Below, one piece after another: positions 63,647 to 64,000 of a stretch of DNA of 64,000 bases (the first letter of the stretch is position 1; each line of letters begins with the position of its first letter). The position numbers and the translations under genes were made by a program. The stretch is taken from positions 59,412,987-59,476,986 of the forward strand of contig OU744726.1 in NCBI GenBank assembly GCA_916613615.1. The letters are read 5' to 3'. This stretch comes from Steromphala cineraria. Its lineage: Eukaryota; Mollusca; Gastropoda; Trochida; Trochidae. The notes under the pieces are model-generated. The model saw nothing but the letters and a program-made list of their open reading frames with translations. It did no database searches and was not told the origin of the DNA.

Positions 63647-64000
63647 ATGCTTGTATTATGTCATCATCGAAGTGCTAAGATTAAGAAGGCATCAAATAGT
63701 GCGAAATTTGTTATATATATTGTTTATGTATGCTATCACTACATGTTTGTGAATAAAATATCTATAACCAACAAATACATTGTTTTCTTTGTCCTATGCA
63801 TGACAATTCAAAGCTAAGCATGTCATCACTTCACATGAACACTTTCAATGATCATCATTTGTACGAATAATTTCATAATAAAGGTTGAAAAAGGTAAGCC
63901 ATATACATGGAACTATGTGTCATGAAAGTTCAAAGCTAAGCATGTCATCACATCACATGAACACATGGTTTTTCAATGATCATCGTTTCTACGAATAATT
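63647..64000 (+). repeat. Start of unit 17 3' flank, cut by the window end
   Basis: It holds the AATAAA signal and most of the 122-bp duplication. The window ends before the old LINE tail, with no sign that the array is finishing. Confidence 0.75.

Larger units (their letters stand above)
1..64000 (+). repeat. Tandem array of about 3.56-kb homeobox gene units (17 copies seen)
   Basis: Start codons lie at 748, 4305, 7862, 11901, 15940, 19498, 21630, 23762, 33284, 36839, 40367, 44251, 47808, 51692, 55249, 58804 and 62360. The commonest spacing is 3,555-3,558 bp. Exceptions have visible causes: 4,039 (482-bp insertion), 2,132 (1,425-bp deletion), 9,522 (LINE), 3,884 (SINE) and 3,528 (30-bp intron deletion). 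All units point the same way. Exons, introns and spacers are all highly similar, which implies recent amplification or homogenisation. Base 1 falls inside the spacer of a unit and base 64000 in the 3' flank of copy 17, so the true copy number is unknown. Confidence 0.97.

Noticed and set aside
1..64000. CRISPR array or bacterial operon
   Set aside because: The repeats are gene-sized units with spliced exons and poly(A)-tailed retroelements, which is eukaryotic organisation.

Overview
The window is AT-rich animal DNA and is almost entirely one head-to-tail tandem array of a three-exon homeobox gene, all on the + strand. I count 17 first exons. The basic unit is about 3,557 bp from start codon to start codon. 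The window opens inside one unit and closes inside another, so the array probably continues on both sides. The predicted full-length protein has 303 residues: an acidic N-terminus, a proline/methionine-rich stretch, a serine/proline linker, a homeodomain at about residues 192-251 (Q50, N51) and a methionine/proline-rich tail. The homeodomain is interrupted by an intron between positions 46 and 47, as is common in PRD-class genes. Multi-copy PRD-like genes of this kind (pmar1/micro1, phb, pplx1) are known from echinoderms. Together with marine-invertebrate-style retroelements this suggests an echinoderm, but that is inference: no search was possible.

Layout: copies 1-5 (748-17231) are intact. 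Copies 4 and 5 carry an identical 468-bp insert upstream of the promoter, flanked by a 14-bp target-site duplication. Copies 6 and 7 (units of 2,132 bp) share one 1,425-bp deletion that removes exon 3, so their homeodomain lacks most of the recognition helix. Copy 8 has a nearly full-length 5.95-kb L1/Tx1-like LINE (24919-30870) inside exon 3, flanked by a 15-bp duplication. Copies 9 and 10 follow; copy 10 carries R53T in the homeodomain. Copies 11-14 form two successive 7,441-bp dimers in which the first member (11 and 13) has a tRNA-type SINE in exon 3. Copies 15-17 are ordinary units. Twelve copies keep a full-length reading frame. Copies 8, 11 and 13 keep the whole homeodomain but gain short transposon-encoded C-termini. 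Copies 6 and 7 lose DNA-contacting residues.

Every copy has its own proximal promoter: a TATA-like TATTTAA box 65 bp before the ATG, an inverted CCAAT pair, a TAATC(C/T) site and an upstream GGATTA (both Otx/K50-type cores), and a TAATCAATTG site resembling a PRD dimer site. Introns and spacers are nearly as similar between copies as exons, so the array has been homogenised recently by unequal exchange or gene conversion. Diagnostic substitutions define two families (copies 2-8; copies 11-17 with copy 1) and mosaics (copies 9-10). If the genes act like pmar1/micro1, the array would give a high dose of a short-lived embryonic repressor; that is a hypothesis.
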